DNA from: Deltaproteobacteria bacterium
GTDB lineage: Bacteria; BMS3Abin14
Assembly: GCA_013151915.1 (NCBI GenBank)
Contig: JAADHJ010000019.1
Coordinates: 1 to 35,000 of the forward strand
DNA: 35,000 bases
Direction: 5' to 3'
Shown here: positions 1 through 6,915 of the stretch, piece after piece
Layout: each line of letters opens with the position of its first letter
How positions within the stretch are numbered: the first letter of the stretch is position 1
Program-made: the position numbers and the translations under genes
Notes under the pieces: model-generated
Databases searched by the model: none
Seen by the model: the letters and a program-made list of their open reading frames with translations, nothing else
What the model was told of the DNA's origin: nothing

Positions 1-90
1 TACGAATGCCAGGCGGCGTGTCCAAAGGGGATTGACGTAAAGTTCATCGCGAAACTCAACAGGGAATACCTGAAATCCGTGTTCTGCTAG
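1..90 (+). CDS. C-terminal end of a succinate dehydrogenase/fumarate reductase-type iron-sulfur subunit (partial)
   Basis: Frame 1 is open from the first base to a TAG at 88-90 and gives 29 residues. The segment ECQAACPKGIDVKFIAKLN contains the CxxxCPKGI half-motif seen at the end of SdhB/FrdB-type Fe-S subunits, where a final Cys followed by Pro completes a cluster. The basic tail ending in KSVFC is also usual there. Such subunits pass electrons between a flavoprotein and the quinone pool at the inner membrane. Only the last exon-length piece is visible, so other ferredoxin-like proteins with a C-terminal CP motif cannot be excluded. A repeat-family hairpin starts two bases after the stop codon. 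Confidence 0.6.
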   Translation, partial: YECQAACPKGIDVKFIAKLNREYLKSVFC

Positions 91-91
91 A

Positions 92-119
92 ACTTGATGA
101 CTTCTTACGAAGGCATCAA
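92..119 (+). repeat. Hairpin related to the last arm of the multi-hairpin repeat
   Basis: Arms TTGATGACTT (94-103) and AAGGCATCAA (110-119) surround a 6-base loop, with one mismatch. The two full repeat copies end in the same hairpin (23304-23331 and 31885-31912). The loop CTTACG is closest to their loops ATTGCG and TTTGCG in the plus orientation. It lies directly after the stop codon at 88-90. Confidence 0.6.
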
Positions 120-323
120 TAACAGGGAAAAGCTTATTTAACACAGGGTACACGGAGTTTCACAGGGTTCATTCAAATCAACTTTTTCGTCAGGCTTGTT
201 CCAATTTGACTGTTGTAGTGAATCGGGGAATCAACGCCCTTTATTTGGGTGAGGGGATGCGGTCTCCTTCGGGAAGTATAAAACCAGGACCTTATGGTTT
301 TAGATCTTCTCTGTAAAACCCTC

Positions 324-371
324 CTTTAAAACCCTGTGGTGCAGCCTGCAATCGGCTGTACTGTGTTAAAA
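324..371 (+). repeat. 48-bp dispersed repeat, copy 1
   Basis: This 48-bp segment matches 6016-6063 at 45 of 48 positions with no gaps. Both copies contain CAGCC and GGCTG arms around a 7-base loop, extendable by a G-T and a T-A pair. Both lie in long gaps and neither is coding. Confidence 0.8.
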
Positions 372-472
372 GCTTTTAACCCTGTCAAGACAGGATGAAC
401 TTTTCGGCCTTGACCCGGAAGGATGTCCCGTGTTAGTTAGAATGCTGAAGGGGATGTTGGTGACCTCGTAAA

Positions 473-507
473 GTAAAAAGCCATTAATGGACTTTTTACG
501 ACCCTAC
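473..507 (-). repeat. Partial inverted copy of the multi-hairpin repeat (first hairpin only)
   Basis: Read on the minus strand from 507, it begins GTAGGGTCGTAAAAAGTCCA and closes with CTTTTTAC. This matches the opening of the full copies at 23173 and 31734: TAGGGTCG, then an A-run, a loop containing TCCATT, then CTTTTT. The 8-bp arms GTAAAAAG/CTTTTTAC are perfect. Confidence 0.6.
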
Positions 508-565
508 CTAAGGATATGCGCTCTGAACTACACACATCCTTTGCTCTTTCGGGCCTGGAACGGTC

Positions 566-646
566 ATGGTGGTGGTGCGTGAAAATAGCAGCTTCGCCGG
601 AAGGCCGTCAGGGCGTCTGATTCTTAAGGACAAAAAGTCACAATAA
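566..646 (+). CDS. Possible 26-residue small ORF just before a terminator
   Basis: ATG at 566 opens a frame that ends in TAA at 644-646, one base before the terminator stem. The product would be a basic 26-residue peptide containing RENSSFAGRPSGRLI. A GGAA at 557-560 is a weak ribosome site. Length alone gives no support, and the stretch could equally be part of a structured RNA. It is recorded mainly because of its tight position before the terminator. Confidence 0.15.
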   Translation: MVVVRENSSFAGRPSGRLILKDKKSQ

Positions 647-675
647 GCCCCGCCGGAACCGGCGGGGCTTTTTTT
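647..675 (+). terminator. Rho-independent terminator
   Basis: Perfect 10-base arms GCCCCGCCGG (647-656) and CCGGCGGGGC (659-668) are followed by seven T residues (669-675). It is the clearest intrinsic terminator in the window. It ends transcription entering from the left, or acts on a leader of the downstream binding-protein operon, whose start codon is at 721. Confidence 0.93.
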
Positions 676-720
676 GTGCGTTAGCAGGTAGTGTTAACCT
701 TTGAAAGGAAGGGGACGGAC

Positions 721-1869
721 ATGAAAGGGAAATTGACAGGGATTTTTGCAATTGCGGCCATGGTATTGACCATGGGGATGATAACACCGGAGGCCCGGGC
801 GTTGGAACCCTACAGGATCGGCGCGGCCTTTGCTCTGACAGGCCCGGCTGCCATGATTGGGGAACCGTCCAGCAGGATGGCCCAAATACTTTTGGAGGAG
901 GTCAACGCCGCCGGGGGCGTTAACGGTCATCCAATCGAGATGATCACCTACGACACGAAATCCGATCCTACCCAGGCCGTCCTCGTCATTCGCAAGCTGG
1001 TTCTCAAGGATAAGGTTCTGGCGATTATCGGGCCGACGACCACCGGATCCGCCATGGCATCCATCAAGTTCATCCAGGAGAGTAAGGTGCCGATGGTAGC
1101 CTGTGTGGGAGGGTCTCCTGTGGTCATTCCCGTGAAAAAATGGGTTTTCAAAACCCCACAGACGGGTATCCTTGCTGTACAACGGCTTTACGAATATTTT
1201 GCCAAAAAGGGATACAGAAAGGTAGCCATTTTAACCGCTGCTGGAGGATTCGGCGATAGCGGCAAGAAAGCGCTTCTGGCGCAGGCCGGGCCGATGGGTA
1301 TCGAGATTGTTGCAAAAGAACGTTACAATGATAAGGATACCAATATGAGTTCCCAACTCACTTCCATCAGGGGTACTGACGCGCAGGCCATAGTCGTCTG
1401 GGGGATCGGTCCGGCCCCGGCAATTATCTGCAAGAATGCCAGGCAGCTTGGGATCAAAACCCCGGTTTTTTTAAGCCACGGCGAAGCGGATCCGAGCTTT
1501 ATTAAATTGGCAGGCGACGCAGGTGAGGGTGTCATGATGCCCGCGAGCCGTTTCATCGTTGCCCAGGAGCTTTCCGACAATGATCCAAGAAAGGCCTTCC
1601 TGATGAAGATTAAGGAAAAATATGAGAAACGCTACGGTCCGGTCAGCACACACACCGGCTACGCGTACGATGCCCTCAGGATAATCGAGCAGGCCCTGAA
1701 AAAGGCCGGACCCGATCGAGCCGGCATCAGGGACGCCATCGAAAAAACAGACAATTATGTCGGCATCAACGGGACTTTCAATATGTCGCCTTCAGACCAC
1801 AACGGCCTCACCAAGGATTCCCTCGTTATGGTGAAGGTGGAGAATGGGGGATGGGTGATTGTACCCTGA
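721..1869 (+). CDS. ABC-type branched-chain/aromatic substrate-binding protein (periplasmic, LivK-like)
   Basis: The 382-residue protein has a signal peptide (MKGKLTGIFAIAAMVLTMGM, probable cleavage after EARA near residue 26). A type I periplasmic-binding fold of the LivJ/LivK (Peripla_BP_6) family follows: PYRIGAAFALTGPAA opening, LLEEVNAAGGVNG helix, IIGPTTTGSAMA segment, and a late YAYDALRIIEQALKKAG helix. It should bind a branched-chain, aromatic or related carboxylate for uptake. The start is ATG 721, behind AAGGAAGGGG; a GTG at 691 has no such site. The gene overlaps iorA by 11 bases, which ties it to aryl- or acyl-CoA metabolism. No permease or ATPase genes of the Liv type are next to it, so it must share a transporter encoded elsewhere, or serve as a sensor. 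Confidence 0.88.
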   Translation: MKGKLTGIFAIAAMVLTMGMITPEARALEPYRIGAAFALTGPAAMIGEPSSRMAQILLEEVNAAGGVNGHPIEMITYDTKSDPTQAVLVIRKLVLKDKVLAIIGPTTTGSAMASIKFIQESKVPMVACVGGSPVVIPVKKWVFKTPQTGILAVQRLYEYFAKKGYRKVAILTAAGGFGDSGKKALLAQAGPMGIEIVAKERYNDKDTNMSSQLTSIRGTDAQAIVVWGIGPAPAIICKNARQLGIKTPVFLSHGEADPSFIKLAGDAGEGVMMPASRFIVAQELSDNDPRKAFLMKIKEKYEKRYGPVSTHTGYAYDALRIIEQALKKAGPDRAGIRDAIEKTDNYVGINGTFNMSPSDHNGLTKDSLVMVKVENGGWVIVP

Positions 1870-3727
1870 CACCCCCGTTGAAACCCCGGGAGGGGGGGCG
1901 CGCCTCCTCCTGGGGAATGAGGCTATAGCGCAGGGGCTCTTCGAGGCCGGGTGCCGTGTGGCAACGGCCTACCCGGGTACTCCATCAACAGAGATTCTGG
2001 AAGCGCTGGCCGCTTACGGGGCGGCGGATCTTCATGTGGAATGGTCGGTCAACGAGAAGGTCGCGCTGGAGATCGCCGTCGCCGGGTCCTACAGCGGCTT
2101 GAGAACGGCCACGATCATGAAGCAGGTCGGTCTTAACGTGGCCTCGGACCCCCTCATGAGCCTGGCATATACCGGTGTCGTGGGCGGACTTCTTATCGTG
2201 GTGGCCGATGATCCGGGACCACATAGTTCCCAGACGGAACAGGACACGCGAGCCCTGGCCATGGCGGCCGGCGTTCCTGTTCTGGACCCCATGACGCCCG
2301 AGGAGAGCCGGGAGATGGTGGATCTCGGGTTCAGGCTCTCCGAAAAATACGGCATCCCCGTTATTCTCAGACCTGTTCTCAGGGTGTGCCATTCAAGGGC
2401 CGCCATCCAGGCCCCCGGGTCGCGCCCCGATCCCGGAACGGCGGGTTTCCGTAAAGATCCGGATCGCTGGGCGGCGACGCCAAAACACCGATACGTCCTG
2501 CATGGGGAGTTGAACGAAAAAGTCCGTGCCATAGCCTCTGACCCTCTTTCCCTCCGGACCTACAGATACATGGTCCAGGACAGCGGTATGCCTTCGTGCG
2601 CCATTGTCGCCTCCGGGGTCCCCGCGGCCTACGCGGCAGACGTCATACGGCGAAGAGGGCTGGCTGATCGACTGAGACTCATATCCGTGGGGCTTCCCTT
2701 CCCACTGAACCCGAAGAGGGTATCCTCCATGCTCGGAGACGTTGAGACAACCCTGGTCCTCGAGGAGACGGGTCCTGTTATGGAAACTGTCCTGGCGGGT
2801 TGTCTGAACATCTCAGGCAGGCTTGACGGCACGATTCCGTCGGAGGGGGAGATAACGCCTGACCTGGTGGATTTTGCCATCCAAAATCTCGTGGGGGTAT
2901 CCCGGACATCCATTGAAGCCCGGGGCGTCAGGGATTATTTCCACCGACCCGAAAGGGAAGGCGTCGGAAGCCCGCCTACGCTTTGTGCCGGATGTTCCCA
3001 TCGTTCGTCGTTCTGGGCATTGAAAAAGGCAATGCCCGGCGGGATCTACACGGGGGACATCGGGTGCTACACCCTTGGTATCGCGTTAGGCGCCGTGGAT
3101 ACCGTGCTTTGCATGGGGGCATCTATTTCCCAAGCCTCCGGTTTCTTCTGGGCCTACGGACAATCCGACGACTCAAAGCCGGCCATTGCCGCCGTAATCG
3201 GGGACTCGACCTTCTACCATTCCGGAATCCCCGCCCTTGTCAATGCCGTCCAACAGGGGGCCGCTTTCGTGGTACTGGTCCTGGATAACGGGACAACAGC
3301 CATGACGGGGGGGCAGCCTACCCCCGGAACCGGGACGCTCGCCTGTGGAGAAAACGGAAAGCAGGTTCCCCTTGAGGGGATTATCGCGGGATGTGGAGTT
3401 TCGAAATTGTGGATCACCGATCCCATGGACTATAATGGGCTGGTCGATGATATCAGGGCCGCCGCGGACGCGGCGGCCTGTGGCGAAATGGCCGTGGTTA
3501 TCTGCCGTTCTCCCTGCGTGCTGAGGATCGATGGCCGGCAGGGGGGCGTTCCCGTTATAGATCCGGATGTCTGTAACGGATGCCGCGTCTGTACGGACCG
3601 GTTCGGCTGTCCGGCCATCGTCTGGGGCCCCAAGGGGCCGATTATCATCGCCGACCGGTGTCCGGGGTGCGGAGTCTGCCTTCACGTCTGTTCCCCGGGA
3701 GCCATCCGTCCGGAGGCGGGTGGATGA
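1859..3727 (+). CDS. iorA: Indolepyruvate:ferredoxin oxidoreductase, alpha subunit
   Basis: This 622-residue subunit is full length for IorA. It oxidatively decarboxylates aryl-pyruvates (from Trp, Phe, Tyr) to aryl-acetyl-CoA and reduces ferredoxin. The N-terminal pyrimidine domain shows LLLGNEAIAQG and AYPGTPSTEI (about residues 17-46). The thiamine-diphosphate domain shows GDIGCYTLG (about 398), GDSTFYHSGI (about 447) and DNGTTAMTGGQPTPG (about 475). The C-terminal ferredoxin domain has two cysteine clusters, CNGCRVC and CPGCGVCLHVC (about 571-615), for two 4Fe-4S centres. The start is TTG 1859, the first start-like codon after an in-frame stop, with GGGGGA about seven bases upstream; the reading frame overlaps the previous gene by 11 bases. 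The stop overlaps the iorB start (ATGA). Confidence 0.95.
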   Translation: MYPDTPVETPGGGARLLLGNEAIAQGLFEAGCRVATAYPGTPSTEILEALAAYGAADLHVEWSVNEKVALEIAVAGSYSGLRTATIMKQVGLNVASDPLMSLAYTGVVGGLLIVVADDPGPHSSQTEQDTRALAMAAGVPVLDPMTPEESREMVDLGFRLSEKYGIPVILRPVLRVCHSRAAIQAPGSRPDPGTAGFRKDPDRWAATPKHRYVLHGELNEKVRAIASDPLSLRTYRYMVQDSGMPSCAIVASGVPAAYAADVIRRRGLADRLRLISVGLPFPLNPKRVSSMLGDVETTLVLEETGPVMETVLAGCLNISGRLDGTIPSEGEITPDLVDFAIQNLVGVSRTSIEARGVRDYFHRPEREGVGSPPTLCAGCSHRSSFWALKKAMPGGIYTGDIGCYTLGIALGAVDTVLCMGASISQASGFFWAYGQSDDSKPAIAAVIGDSTFYHSGIPALVNAVQQGAAFVVLVLDNGTTAMTGGQPTPGTGTLACGENGKQVPLEGIIAGCGVSKLWITDPMDYNGLVDDIRAAADAAACGEMAVVICRSPCVLRIDGRQGGVPVIDPDVCNGCRVCTDRFGCPAIVWGPKGPIIIADRCPGCGVCLHVCSPGAIRPEAGG

Positions 3728-4314
3728 TCTCCCGGCCTTCATTCGATATCGTCCTGGCGGGACGGGGCGGGCAGGGCGTAATCTTCCTTTCCCGCGTGAT
3801 AGGCGAGGCGGCCATGCTCCAGGGGCTTGGCGTCAGGACCACGGAGACCCATGGAATGGCCATGAGGGGCGGATCAGTTCTGTGCTTCGTGCGTATCGGC
3901 GATGTCCTGGGCCCGCTGTTTCCCGGAGGTTCTGCATCTGTTCTGATGGCGCTGCATCCGGATGAGGCCCTGTCCGGGTGCGTCTATCTGGAATCGACTG
4001 GAGTGGTGGTCATAAATACCTCAAAGCTGCCGGAGCAGATAAAATACCCTGCGAACAGAAAAATTATTACTGTAGACGCCGAATCTCTGGCTGGAAACGA
4101 GGGTGTCCCCCGTTCATTCAACCTCGCTCTTCTGGGAGCCGCAGCCGTCCTGGATGGCTTTCCCATAGAATCTGAGGGTCTGGAGTCGGTTATCTCGTCG
4201 AAGGGGCCGAAAGACGTACGGGAGCGCAACCTGAGAATTTTCCGGCTTGGCGGGGAGCGAAGTGAGAAAGCCGTGATCCAGGTACGGAGTGAACGAGGTG
4301 AAAGGAGCCATTGA
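3724..4314 (+). CDS. iorB: Indolepyruvate:ferredoxin oxidoreductase, beta subunit
   Basis: The 196-residue protein belongs to the pyruvate/ketoisovalerate oxidoreductase gamma-type domain family that forms IorB. The N-terminal glycine-rich stretch VLAGRGGQGVIFLSRVIGEA (about 10-29) and the TETHGMAMRGGSV segment are typical. It pairs with IorA to form the 2-oxoacid oxidoreductase. The start is ATG 3724, overlapping the iorA stop as ATGA, which implies coupled translation and balanced subunit output. The open frame extends further upstream inside iorA, but that part is only the shadow of iorA's ferredoxin domain. The C-terminal 20 residues are highly charged and may not be conserved. Confidence 0.93.
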   Translation: MISRPSFDIVLAGRGGQGVIFLSRVIGEAAMLQGLGVRTTETHGMAMRGGSVLCFVRIGDVLGPLFPGGSASVLMALHPDEALSGCVYLESTGVVVINTSKLPEQIKYPANRKIITVDAESLAGNEGVPRSFNLALLGAAAVLDGFPIESEGLESVISSKGPKDVRERNLRIFRLGGERSEKAVIQVRSERGERSH

Positions 4315-5579
4315 TGTTTCAGCCTGACAAGGAAACCCTTTCCAGGGAGGAACTGGCCGGGGATCAACTTGGACAACTGCGTTGGACTGTTGGCCGCATT
4401 AAGGAGAACAACCCGGACTATCATCGCCGGATCGGTTCGCTTGACCCGGAGGAGATTCGATCCATCGAGGATCTCCGCGAAATCCCTTTTATGAGTAAGG
4501 ATGACCTGAGAGAGGGATATCCCTTTCGGTTCGCATGTGCTCCCAGGGAAAACTTCGTAAGGATGCACATGAGTTCCGGGACCACAGGGACACCAATCAT
4601 CATCCCCTACACGGAGGCTGATGTGGACCAATGGGGGGAGATTATGGCCAGGTGTTTAGCCGCCGCAGGTGTGGGTCCAACCGACGTGGTCCAGATAACC
4701 CCGTCCTTCGGTCTGTTCAACGGAGGGTTCGGATTTCACTATGGGGCCAGTCGGTTGGGCTGCTTCATCGTTCCCATGGGGGCCGGCCGGAGTTCCCTGC
4801 AGCTTCAGTTCATGAGGGATCTCGGGACGACCGCCCTTACGGCCATTGCTTCGTATCCACTGCGGTTGATGGAGGTCGCGAGGCAGGAGGGGTTTGATTG
4901 GACCTCCATCCCATTGAAGGTCGGGATCTTCGGGGCGGAGGTCTGGAGCGACGAAATGAGAGAGCGGATCGAAGATGAGATGGGTATTCAGGCATACGAC
5001 ATCATCGGTATGGCCGAGACGGGTGGGGTTGGAATGGGGATCGATTGCAACGCGCGCGATGGAATCCACATCTGGGAGGACCACTACTTCGTGGAGATTG
5101 TGGACCCTGAGAGTGGAGATGTGCTCCCGGACGGTGAGACCGGTGAAATGGTGGTCACTACGCTTACCAGGGAGGCCATCCCTCTGGTCCGATTCAGAAC
5201 CAGGGACATAACGTCCATCGTGTCCCGGGAAAGGTGCGACTGCGGAAGAACACATATGAGAGTTGCCCGTATTACAGGCCGTAACGACGACATGATCAAG
5301 GTCAAGGGGGTGAACTTCTATCCCCGCCAGGTCGAATCCCTGCTTCTTAAGGAGCAGGGAACGGGGAACGACTACCTTATCGAGGTTGACAGGGTCGATG
5401 GAGCCGATCGTCTCAGGGTTACGGTGGAAGTTGAGAAGCCTTCGGATGTGCACCTGGCGGATAGGTTAGGGGAGATCCTTTACGACTTTCTGGGGTTCGG
5501 GGCCAAGATCTCTCTCCTGCCCATCGGGGGGATAGAAAAGCCTCCCGGGAAGGCGGTGAGGATTGTGGACCGCCGGTAA
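4314..5579 (+). CDS. paaK: Phenylacetate-CoA ligase family protein
   Basis: The 421-residue AMP-forming acyl-CoA ligase has the short PaaK length. It shows the P-loop-like MSSGTTGTPIIIPYT (about 85-99), the GMAETGG adenylation motif (about 231-237), RFRTRDIT, RITGRNDDMIKVKGVNFYP (about 318-336) and a C-terminal EKPPGKAVR with the conserved Lys. The likely reaction is aryl-acetate + ATP + CoA to aryl-acetyl-CoA + AMP + PPi in the cytoplasm. Translation starts at ATG 4314 behind AGGAG (4303-4307) and overlaps the iorB stop by one base (TGATG). Position beside iorAB suggests it activates the same aryl acids that IOR makes as CoA esters. Its exact substrate (phenylacetate, indoleacetate, hydroxyphenylacetate or benzoate type) cannot be read from sequence. 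Confidence 0.88.
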   Translation: MFQPDKETLSREELAGDQLGQLRWTVGRIKENNPDYHRRIGSLDPEEIRSIEDLREIPFMSKDDLREGYPFRFACAPRENFVRMHMSSGTTGTPIIIPYTEADVDQWGEIMARCLAAAGVGPTDVVQITPSFGLFNGGFGFHYGASRLGCFIVPMGAGRSSLQLQFMRDLGTTALTAIASYPLRLMEVARQEGFDWTSIPLKVGIFGAEVWSDEMRERIEDEMGIQAYDIIGMAETGGVGMGIDCNARDGIHIWEDHYFVEIVDPESGDVLPDGETGEMVVTTLTREAIPLVRFRTRDITSIVSRERCDCGRTHMRVARITGRNDDMIKVKGVNFYPRQVESLLLKEQGTGNDYLIEVDRVDGADRLRVTVEVEKPSDVHLADRLGEILYDFLGFGAKISLLPIGGIEKPPGKAVRIVDRR

Positions 5580-5769
5580 AAGCCCCCTGAAAGGCTGTCT
5601 CACACAGAGTAAACCAAGGTCAAGAGCTAATTTACCACAGTCACGCCGATGGCGTGATTCGAAGGTCACACCACAGGGTTAGTAAACAGGGTAAAACCTG
5701 ACGATTCCTGTTTTTTACTTTAAGATTCATCACAATAATGCGTACCTCACTGCATCTAAAGGCACGATT

Positions 5770-5908
5770 TAACAGGGATGAAGGGGATGGCGGGGATAGG
5801 GCAAACACCGTAAGCGCAGAGAACCAGAAATCTTTGGGGGTATCTTTTCCATGGACACCGGGGCTCTGAAAGGGGTTGTTCGGGAATTTATCCCCTTCAT
5901 CCCTGTTA
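5770..5908. repeat. 139-bp unit bounded by a perfect 19-bp inverted repeat
   Basis: TAACAGGGATGAAGGGGAT at 5770-5788 returns as its exact reverse complement at 5890-5908. About 100 bases between them show no gene. The unit could be a small non-autonomous element or two chance-oriented copies of a common intergenic motif; I saw no target-site duplication. Confidence 0.6.
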
Positions 5909-6015
5909 GAAAAGGTTCATGATGATTATCCGCCCCAGACTCCGACGAAGCTGAACAGGGAGCGAGCGTGAGAAAAGAATTTCACAGCCAGGTACTCGTT
6001 TTTGCGATGACCCTA

Positions 6016-6063
6016 CTTTAAAACCCTGTGATGCAGCCTGCAAGCGGCTGTACTGTGGTAAAA
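6016..6063 (+). repeat. 48-bp dispersed repeat, copy 2
   Basis: Matches 324-371 at 45 of 48 positions, same orientation, same length, with the CAGCC/GGCTG hairpin preserved. The three differences lie outside the 5-bp stem arms. Confidence 0.8.
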
Positions 6064-6173
6064 TAATGTGCTTTTCGCGGTGAGCCGCTCCTTTAGCCAA
6101 TCAGGTACGTGTTGTCCGTATGCCCCAGAATCCCATCTTTGGCGCCAAAGAGAAAAAATCCACTTGACAGAAA

Positions 6174-6223
6174 GTAACGGATATAATACTGACTGGCCAA
6201 CCAGTCAGTATTATATCCGTTAC
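6174..6223. promoter_or_regulatory. 50-bp palindrome, probable TetR-family operator with promoter elements
   Basis: Two perfect 23-base inverted arms (6174-6196 and 6201-6223) flank CCAA. The core TGACTGG-N4-CCAGTCA has the form of AcrR/TetR-type operators, and it lies 73 bases before the tetR start. TATAAT occurs in the left arm (6182-6187) and TTGACA just outside it (6164-6169), but they are only 12 bases apart, so the real promoter spacing is unclear. Binding of the encoded TetR protein here would make the whole efflux operon self-repressed. This is inferred from position and symmetry. Confidence 0.85.
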
Positions 6224-6296
6224 GGGGAAGCCATCCCCCCGCCTCGGAAAACGGCTCGAAGAGGCTTTTTACGAGGTTGCCAAGAGGTAGAAGGTC

Positions 6297-6911
6297 ATGT
6301 CCAGAAAAGAGGATATTTTAAAAGCAGCCACGGAGCTCTTCGCCCTCCGCGGCTTCAATGGAACAGCTACATCCGAAATCGCCAATCGGGCCGGTGTTGC
6401 TCACGGCACGATCTTCCATCACTTCAAAAGCAAAGAGAACCTCCTCATCGCGATCTGCGATGAATTGGTACAGGACTACGTCACGGGGCTTCAGGCTGCC
6501 ATGGAGGGGCCGGGGACCGGCTGGGACGCCTTGGAGAGCGTACTTCGGTTCGCCTTCGATTTTCTGGATTTGAGGTCGGAATCCATATCAGTGGCTTTCC
6601 GGGAGACCCGTTTTTTAAAATGTGAGACCTATGAATGCCATCATCCACACTTTCAAGAACTCATGGGGCAGATCATCCTCGTTCTCGAGGGGTGCCTGCG
6701 CAAAGGCGTGGATGACGGCAGCATCCACCCCGTCAACGTGCGGGAGACGGCCTTTCTTCTCCACATCCTCATCCAGGGGATCCACCACTCCCGGATGCAC
6801 GGTGTCCTGAAAGTGCCGGAGATGAGGCCGGAGATAATCGAATTCGTCCGGAGAAGCCTTTCAACCGATCGGAATCTTGGAGGGAATGGCGCTGACAGCA
6901 GTGGAGAGTGA
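6297..6911 (+). CDS. TetR/AcrR-family transcriptional regulator of the efflux operon
   Basis: The 204-residue protein has the TetR N-terminal DNA-binding domain: ILKAATELFALRGFNGTAT, then the helix-turn-helix ATSEIANRAGVAHGTIFHHF and KSKENLL (about residues 7-50). The C-terminal ligand and dimer domain is all-helical and not closely assignable. It should bind the 50-bp palindrome upstream and repress its own operon until an effector, perhaps a pump substrate, binds. It is the first gene of tetR-tolC-MFP-RND; the TolC-like gene starts four bases after its stop. The start is ATG 6297, with GGTAGAAGG just upstream. Confidence 0.92.
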   Translation: MSRKEDILKAATELFALRGFNGTATSEIANRAGVAHGTIFHHFKSKENLLIAICDELVQDYVTGLQAAMEGPGTGWDALESVLRFAFDFLDLRSESISVAFRETRFLKCETYECHHPHFQELMGQIILVLEGCLRKGVDDGSIHPVNVRETAFLLHILIQGIHHSRMHGVLKVPEMRPEIIEFVRRSLSTDRNLGGNGADSSGE

Positions 6912-6915
6912 TCGG

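Larger units (their letters stand above)
91..646. other. Non-coding, repeat-bearing intergenic stretch
   Basis: About 600 bases lie between the Fe-S subunit and the binding-protein gene. The stretch holds a repeat hairpin (92-119), a 48-bp repeat copy (324-371), a partial inverted copy of the multi-hairpin repeat (473-507), several loose ACAGGG/ACACAGG-type motifs, and a terminator at its end. I see no convincing protein gene. The part from about 380 to 646 could be a transcribed leader or small RNA, since it runs directly into the terminator, but it matches no RNA family I can recognise. Confidence 0.6.
5580..6296. other. Repeat-rich intergenic stretch before the TetR operon
   Basis: These 717 bases contain no supported gene. 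They hold a small hairpin TCACGCC/GGCGTGA (5641-5657) without a T-run, a 19-bp inverted repeat pair (5770-5788 and 5890-5908), the second copy of the 48-bp repeat (6016-6063) and the TetR-type palindrome (6174-6223). ACAGGG-type motifs resemble those in 91-400. No clear terminator for the paaK operon is visible. Confidence 0.7.

Noticed and set aside
380-646. Known riboswitch, RNase P, tmRNA, SRP or 6S RNA upstream of the binding-protein gene
   Set aside because: None of the conserved core sequences of these RNAs could be found by eye; only the terminator is certain.
691-720. GTG at 691 as the start of the binding protein
   Set aside because: It would put ten polar residues before the signal peptide; ATG 721 has a strong AAGGAAGGGG site and gives a normal signal peptide.
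3984-4631. 215-residue minus-strand open frame across iorB and paaK
   Set aside because: It crosses two genes with clear family motifs on the other strand and has no motif of its own.
6164-6187. TTGACA followed by TATAAT before the tetR gene as a standard promoter
   Set aside because: The two boxes are only 12 bases apart; sigma70 promoters need about 16-18. They are noted within the operator entry, but not called a promoter.
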